Shown piece after piece: positions 7,035-9,976 of a stretch of DNA of 9,976 bases. Source of the stretch: Janthinobacterium lividum. GTDB lineage: Bacteria > Pseudomonadota > Gammaproteobacteria > Burkholderiales > Burkholderiaceae_D. The stretch is from contig CAMBDR010000085.1 of assembly GCA_945864765.1 (NCBI GenBank), forward strand, positions 1-9,976, in the 5' to 3' direction. The notes under the pieces are model-generated. The model saw only the letters and a list, made by a program, of their open reading frames with translations. It had not been told where the DNA came from and made no database searches. The number at the start of each line of letters is the position of its first letter. The stretch's first letter is position 1. Position numbers and translations under genes: made by a program.

Positions 7035-7301
7035 CTACAGTATGAAGTAACTCACTGGTGCTCGATTGTTCTCAAAGGGCGCACCCAAAGAAGCAACAAT
7101 ACGCGCCAAAGCAGCAAATGCTTCATCGGTAATGCTGGTCACCGCCGCAATTTCAGCAGGTTCCAAGGGAATATCACCCTCCAGGCGCAAATCTTTGGCG
7201 AACAAACTGAAGGCTTGCTGCGGATCAGCGCGTAATGCATTACGAAAAGCGGGATAAATGGTTGCAAAACGAACCACACGTTTGGAATTGTCTTTACTCA
7301 C
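7035..7301 (-). CDS. Candidate RiPP precursor with NHLP/LigA-like leader
   Basis: This 88-residue protein has no recognised enzyme motif. Residues 15-72 resemble the leader region of NHLP/Os1348-type or LigA-like peptides. An FRNALRADPQQAF segment (19-31) comes first, followed by IPLEPAEIAAVTSI (44-57) and DEAFAALARIVASLG (59-73). The last 15 residues (about 74-88) form a different, mostly uncharged tail rich in Asn, Pro and aromatics, ending VSYFIL. The GTG at 7301 is chosen because GAGGTGA lies four bases upstream, a strong ribosome site; the in-frame extension back to 7379 has none. It is 14 bp upstream of the diiron-oxidase-like gene and almost certainly cotranscribed with it. The RiPP reading is inference from the leader resemblance and the partner. 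It could instead be a small structural or regulatory partner protein. Confidence 0.6.
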   Translation of the reverse strand: MSKDNSKRVVRFATIYPAFRNALRADPQQAFSLFAKDLRLEGDIPLEPAEIAAVTSITDEAFAALARIVASLGAPFENNRAPVSYFIL

Positions 7302-7353
7302 AAAATCACCTCTAGAAAAGTTAAACGAAGCCAGGAGTCGAATTTCACAATCA

Positions 7354-7376
7354 CCGCAACAAAAAGTTCTTTGCGG
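7354..7376 (-). other. Inverted repeat in leader of precursor gene
   Basis: CCGCAA (7354-7359) and TTGCGG (7371-7376) are exact complements separated by 11 bases. They lie about 55 bp upstream of the GTG of the small-peptide gene, between the candidate promoter and the ribosome site. Could be a repressor site or an RNA stem in the 5' leader; function unproven. Confidence 0.35.
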
Positions 7377-7386
7377 CAACAGTGCA

Positions 7387-7414
7387 ATTCTACCTCAATT
7401 CCGTAAATTTGCAA
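7387..7414 (-). promoter_or_regulatory. Putative promoter of precursor-oxidase unit
   Basis: On the minus strand, TTGCAA (7414-7409, four of six to the -35) is followed after 16 bp by TAGAAT (7392-7387, five of six to the -10). Transcription would begin around 7380, giving a leader of roughly 80 bases before the GTG at 7301. Predicted by eye. Confidence 0.4.
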
Positions 7415-7450
7415 GCTCTTTGCTAAAAAAGAGTTGAATTTGATGTTATC

Positions 7451-7513
7451 GGGCTACCAAAAACAAACACAGCGCAAGAAACGCCACAAGATGACATTTT
7501 CAGCCTGTAGCCC
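7451..7513. other. Widely spaced inverted repeat in divergent region
   Basis: GGGCTAC (7451-7457) and its exact complement GTAGCCC (7507-7513) are 49 bp apart; the second arm abuts the extended -10 of the response-regulator promoter. Two half-sites for a dimeric or looping regulator are conceivable. A 7-bp match over this distance could also be chance. Confidence 0.25.
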
Positions 7514-7522
7514 TGCTATACT
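7514..7522 (+). promoter_or_regulatory. Extended -10 promoter of response regulator
   Basis: TGCTATACT carries a TG one base before TATACT (five of six to TATAAT), an extended -10 form that can work without a good -35. The best upstream -35-like hexamer, ATGACA at 7491-7496, is 20 bp away, longer than usual. It lies 41 bp before the ATG at 7564. Confidence 0.45.
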
Positions 7523-7563
7523 TTTCCCCTTAACCTTATTCTCCTGATAAATAATCGACACTC

Positions 7564-8211
7564 ATGACAGAATCTGCGGCCATAAAAGTCTTAATCGTTG
7601 ATGATCACGCCATGATACGGCGCGGCTTACGGGCATTGTTGGCAGAGGCACCTGATATCCAGGTCGTCGCCGAAGCCGCCAATGGTTTGGAGGGCATTAA
7701 AGCGAGCCGCGAATGTGGCTGCCAAGTCATCTTGCTCGACATTTCACTGCCGGATCGTAGCGGCATCGAGGTACTCAAACAAATCAAAAAAGAGCATCCA
7801 CACATCGCGATTTTGATGTACTCCATGTACGCCGAAAAACTGTATGGCTTGCGCGCCTTGCGCGATGGCGCTGCCGGCTATTTGAACAAGCAATGCGCCC
7901 CTGCCGACATCATCGCGGCCTTACGTCAGGTCGCGCTGGGGCAAAAATACATTAGCCCGGCCCTGGCGCAAGAATTGGCCAATCAGGTTGATGTACACCA
8001 CGATAAGCCATTGCACGAAACGCTGTCGGATCGTGAATACCAAACCATGACCATGATTGCAACGGGCAAAACCGTGAGCGCGATTGCCAACGAATTATCG
8101 CTATCGGTGAAAACCGTGAGCGAATATCGCGCCCGCGTCCTGATGAAAATGCGGTTAAAAAACAGTGCCGAGCTGACTTTGTATGCGATTCAAAATCACT
8201 TGGTGGAATAA
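7564..8211 (+). CDS. NarL/FixJ-family response regulator (LuxR-type HTH)
   Basis: This is a two-domain transcription factor of a two-component system, activated by phosphorylation in the cytoplasm. The 215-residue product has an N-terminal receiver domain with the acidic pair D13-D14, the phospho-acceptor D59 in LLDISLPDRSG, S87 and the conserved K109. The C-terminal LuxR/GerE helix-turn-helix (about 148-205) starts LSDREYQTMTMIATGK and includes SVKTVSEYRARVLMKMRLKN. All key residues are intact, so phosphorylation should be possible. No histidine kinase is adjacent, so it is an orphan within the window. Its ribosome site is weak. It is divergent from the small-peptide gene and lies 19 bp before the aminotransferase, so it may control one or both. 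The specific target is unknown. Confidence 0.92.
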   Translation: MTESAAIKVLIVDDHAMIRRGLRALLAEAPDIQVVAEAANGLEGIKASRECGCQVILLDISLPDRSGIEVLKQIKKEHPHIAILMYSMYAEKLYGLRALRDGAAGYLNKQCAPADIIAALRQVALGQKYISPALAQELANQVDVHHDKPLHETLSDREYQTMTMIATGKTVSAIANELSLSVKTVSEYRARVLMKMRLKNSAELTLYAIQNHLVE

Positions 8212-8230
8212 TTATTTTTGATGGTGGATC

Positions 8231-9610
8231 ATGATGACATCCGCAGCAAATGCCAGCAATACCGACAATCCTGGCAACCCAGCTGGCAACCCAGCTGGCA
8301 ACCCAGCCAGCAACCCGCTCAAGCTGCGTGCTGGCTATGAAGATTTCCGCCGCTTCGTCAACCCGATGCTGGTCAGCCGGGCTGAGTTAAGCAGCGAGCC
8401 ATGGCAGATCAGCAAAGTCATTGGCACCCGGCTGGCTGATCATGAAGGCCGCCTGTATGCTGACTTTTTGGCGGGCTGGGGCACGCAAGCCTTTGGCCAC
8501 CGTCCACCCGCAATCGAAGCGGCGTTGCGCGATTTTCTCGATGGCGACACGCCCTCTTTTTACCCCAGCGGGGTCAGCCCGTATGCCGGCATGCTGGCGC
8601 GCCGCCTGCACGATTTAAGCCATTATGACGCTGCCTGGTTTGCCAGCGGCGGCAGTGAGGCGGTGGAGGCAGCCTTAAAACTGGCGCGCGCAGCCACTGG
8701 CCGTGCGCGTATCGCCTGCATCGAAGGTGCTTATCACGGCTGCACCTTTGGCAGCGTGGCCATGATGCAACCTGGCCCGTATCGAGACCAATTCGGCCCC
8801 CATTTACCACGGGTGGATGCGCTACCCTTTGGCGATTTGACGGCATTGGCGCTGGCACTGGCTGATCCGGATCTGGCTGCGGTGGTGATTGAACCAGTGC
8901 AAGTTGAAGCGGGTTTGCGCATGCCGCCAGCGCCTTGGTTGCAGTATTTATGCGAGCACAGTGAAAAAAACGGCGTGCTGCTAATCGCCGATGAAATCCA
9001 GACCGGGATAGGCCGCTGCGGCCAATTTTTAGCCAGCGCAAGCTGGCCGCGTCCGCCGGATGTGGTGACGCTGGGCAAGGCACTGGGTGGCGGCTTGATA
9101 CCGCTCTCGGCCATGCTCACGCGTAGCCCGATTTTTGAGCGCGCCTATGGCAGCCTGGACATGGCCGACGCCCACGCCAGCACCTTTAGCGGCAATGCGC
9201 TGGCCTGTGTGGCCGGGTTGGCGGCGATGGGCTTGATGGATGCGGCGATGCTGGCTGAAATTCGGCGCAAAAGCGAGGTGTTTCGCACGGCGCTGCAGCA
9301 CCATGTTCTGCACTCGCCTTTGGTGGCGGAGATACGCGGCCAGGGTTTGTTGCTGGGGCTGGTTTTGCAAACGCCGGATCATCCCTGCTATCAATTTGAT
9401 TACTTGGGTTTGCCGCAACTGGCGCAACAAAGCGCGATGGGCATGCTGCTGATGCATCAGATGTTCAAGCGCGGTTTCATCACGCAAATCTGCGGCCACG
9501 CCTGGCAGGTACTGCGCCTGCATCCGCCTTACAACACGCCTGACGACGAATTGATCGCCTGCGCAAAGGCGTTGGGCCAGGCGCTTGATTATTTATGGGG
9601 CTTGCAATGA
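8231..9610 (+). CDS. Class III PLP-dependent aminotransferase
   Basis: This is a cytoplasmic pyridoxal-phosphate enzyme that moves an amino group between an amino donor and a carbonyl compound. The 459-residue product has the class III landmarks: the cofactor phosphate-binding SGGSEA at 139-144, YHG at 168-170, DEIQTGIGRCG from D254, and the Schiff-base lysine K283 in TLGKALGGG. A late STFSGNALACVAGLAAM segment belongs to the active-site dimer interface. The first 30 or so residues are a Gly/Asn/Pro/Ala-rich extension unlike the family core and carry 12-bp tandem repeats. ATG at 8231 or 8234 both fit the upstream GGTGG. The gene follows the response regulator by 19 bp and overlaps the next reductase by 4 bp. 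The pairing suggests amination within a specialised biosynthetic pathway; the substrate cannot be assigned. Confidence 0.9.
   Translation: MMTSAANASNTDNPGNPAGNPAGNPASNPLKLRAGYEDFRRFVNPMLVSRAELSSEPWQISKVIGTRLADHEGRLYADFLAGWGTQAFGHRPPAIEAALRDFLDGDTPSFYPSGVSPYAGMLARRLHDLSHYDAAWFASGGSEAVEAALKLARAATGRARIACIEGAYHGCTFGSVAMMQPGPYRDQFGPHLPRVDALPFGDLTALALALADPDLAAVVIEPVQVEAGLRMPPAPWLQYLCEHSEKNGVLLIADEIQTGIGRCGQFLASASWPRPPDVVTLGKALGGGLIPLSAMLTRSPIFERAYGSLDMADAHASTFSGNALACVAGLAAMGLMDAAMLAEIRRKSEVFRTALQHHVLHSPLVAEIRGQGLLLGLVLQTPDHPCYQFDYLGLPQLAQQSAMGMLLMHQMFKRGFITQICGHAWQVLRLHPPYNTPDDELIACAKALGQALDYLWGLQ
8271..8306 (+). repeat. Three perfect 12-bp tandem repeats
   Basis: CTGGCAACCCAG occurs three times without a mismatch at 8271, 8283 and 8295, with a degenerate fourth copy after it. 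They encode repeated Gly-Asn-Pro-Ala near the aminotransferase N-terminus. Each unit is itself a small inverted repeat (CTGG and CCAG around CAAC). Copy-number change would keep the reading frame. Confidence 0.9.
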
Positions 9611-9976
9611 GCATTGCAGGCATTGCAAGCAAATTGATGAATGAAGCGGGTGCCAACATGGCGGACAAACAAGTATTGGTACTGGGCGGCAGTGGCGCGC
9701 TGGGGCAGGCGGTATTGCGTGAACTGGCCAGCGTTGGCGTTACGGCCAGTTTCACCTGGTTGAACGAGCAGACATGCGCCGCCGGTTTGACGGCCGAGTT
9801 GGGCTGCGTCGGCTATCAGCTTGATTTGCGCGAACCGCAGGCGGTGGCACAGTTGTTTGCCGCGCTGGAGCGCGATGGTCGCCTGCCGCAAGCGACCATC
9901 CATTGCGCGGGCATGGCACCAGCCTGCGCACTGGACGATATCAGCATCAGCGCTTGGGATGAACTGCATGCCATTC
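9607..9976 (+). CDS. Short-chain dehydrogenase/reductase, 5' part
   Basis: This is an NAD(P)-dependent oxidoreductase of the SDR family, probably a FabG-like ketoreductase. The reading frame is open from 9607 to the window end (about 123 residues) and is cut off there, so the catalytic Ser-Tyr-Lys region is not visible. The Rossmann nucleotide-binding loop LGGSGALG lies at about 26-33 and the HCAG stretch, equivalent to NNAG, at 99-102. The first ATG overlaps the aminotransferase stop as ATGA. An internal ATG at 9658 gives a start nearer the Rossmann strand, as is typical for the family. Coupling to the aminotransferase implies that the two act on the same intermediate. Confidence 0.82.
   Translation, partial: MSIAGIASKLMNEAGANMADKQVLVLGGSGALGQAVLRELASVGVTASFTWLNEQTCAAGLTAELGCVGYQLDLREPQAVAQLFAALERDGRLPQATIHCAGMAPACALDDISISAWDELHAI

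Noticed and set aside
7302..7379. Longer form of the small leader-like protein with CxxGxC-like residues
   Set aside because: No ribosome site precedes 7379, the predicted transcription start falls near it, and a strong GAGGTGA sits before the GTG at 7301.
8574..9083. Minus-strand 169-codon frame in the aminotransferase
   Set aside because: It is antisense to well-conserved aminotransferase motifs and has Arg/Pro/Cys-rich shadow composition.

Overview
The window looks like the chromosome of a flagellated proteobacterium, most likely a betaproteobacterium of the Burkholderiales (Oxalobacteraceae-like). This rests on the gene order fliK-fliL-fliM-fliN-fliO-fliP-fliQ-fliR, moderate GC content and the protein style. 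The genus cannot be fixed from the sequence alone.

Positions 52-6351 hold eight plus-strand flagellar genes. They encode hook-length control (FliK), a stator-associated protein (FliL), the C-ring switch (FliM, FliN) and the export gate with its assembly factor (FliO, FliP, FliQ, FliR). Junctions from fliN to fliP overlap by a few bases and the others are short. The exception is a 236-bp gap between fliK and fliL, which carries a hairpin, a plausible sigma-70 promoter and an exact match to the flagellar sigma-28 -10 octamer. Several gaps and low-complexity coding stretches contain short tandem duplications.

Positions 6328-7301 hold a two-gene minus-strand unit converging on fliR. The first gene encodes an 88-residue peptide that resembles the NHLP/LigA-like leader class of RiPP precursors and ends in a short divergent tail. 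The second, 14 bp further on, encodes a heme-oxygenase-like protein with an apparently complete diiron-oxidase ligand set. No transporter, protease or other tailoring enzyme is visible. I consider this pair the most likely undescribed system in the window: a minimal candidate peptide-modification module, inferred from residues and context.

Positions 7302-7563 are a divergent promoter region. From 7564 a second plus-strand unit starts: a NarL/FixJ-type response regulator without an adjacent kinase, a class III PLP-dependent aminotransferase, and the 5' part of a short-chain dehydrogenase/reductase cut off by the window end. The aminotransferase and reductase overlap by 4 bp. Together these look like the left edge of a regulated specialised-metabolism locus, with the rest beyond the window.
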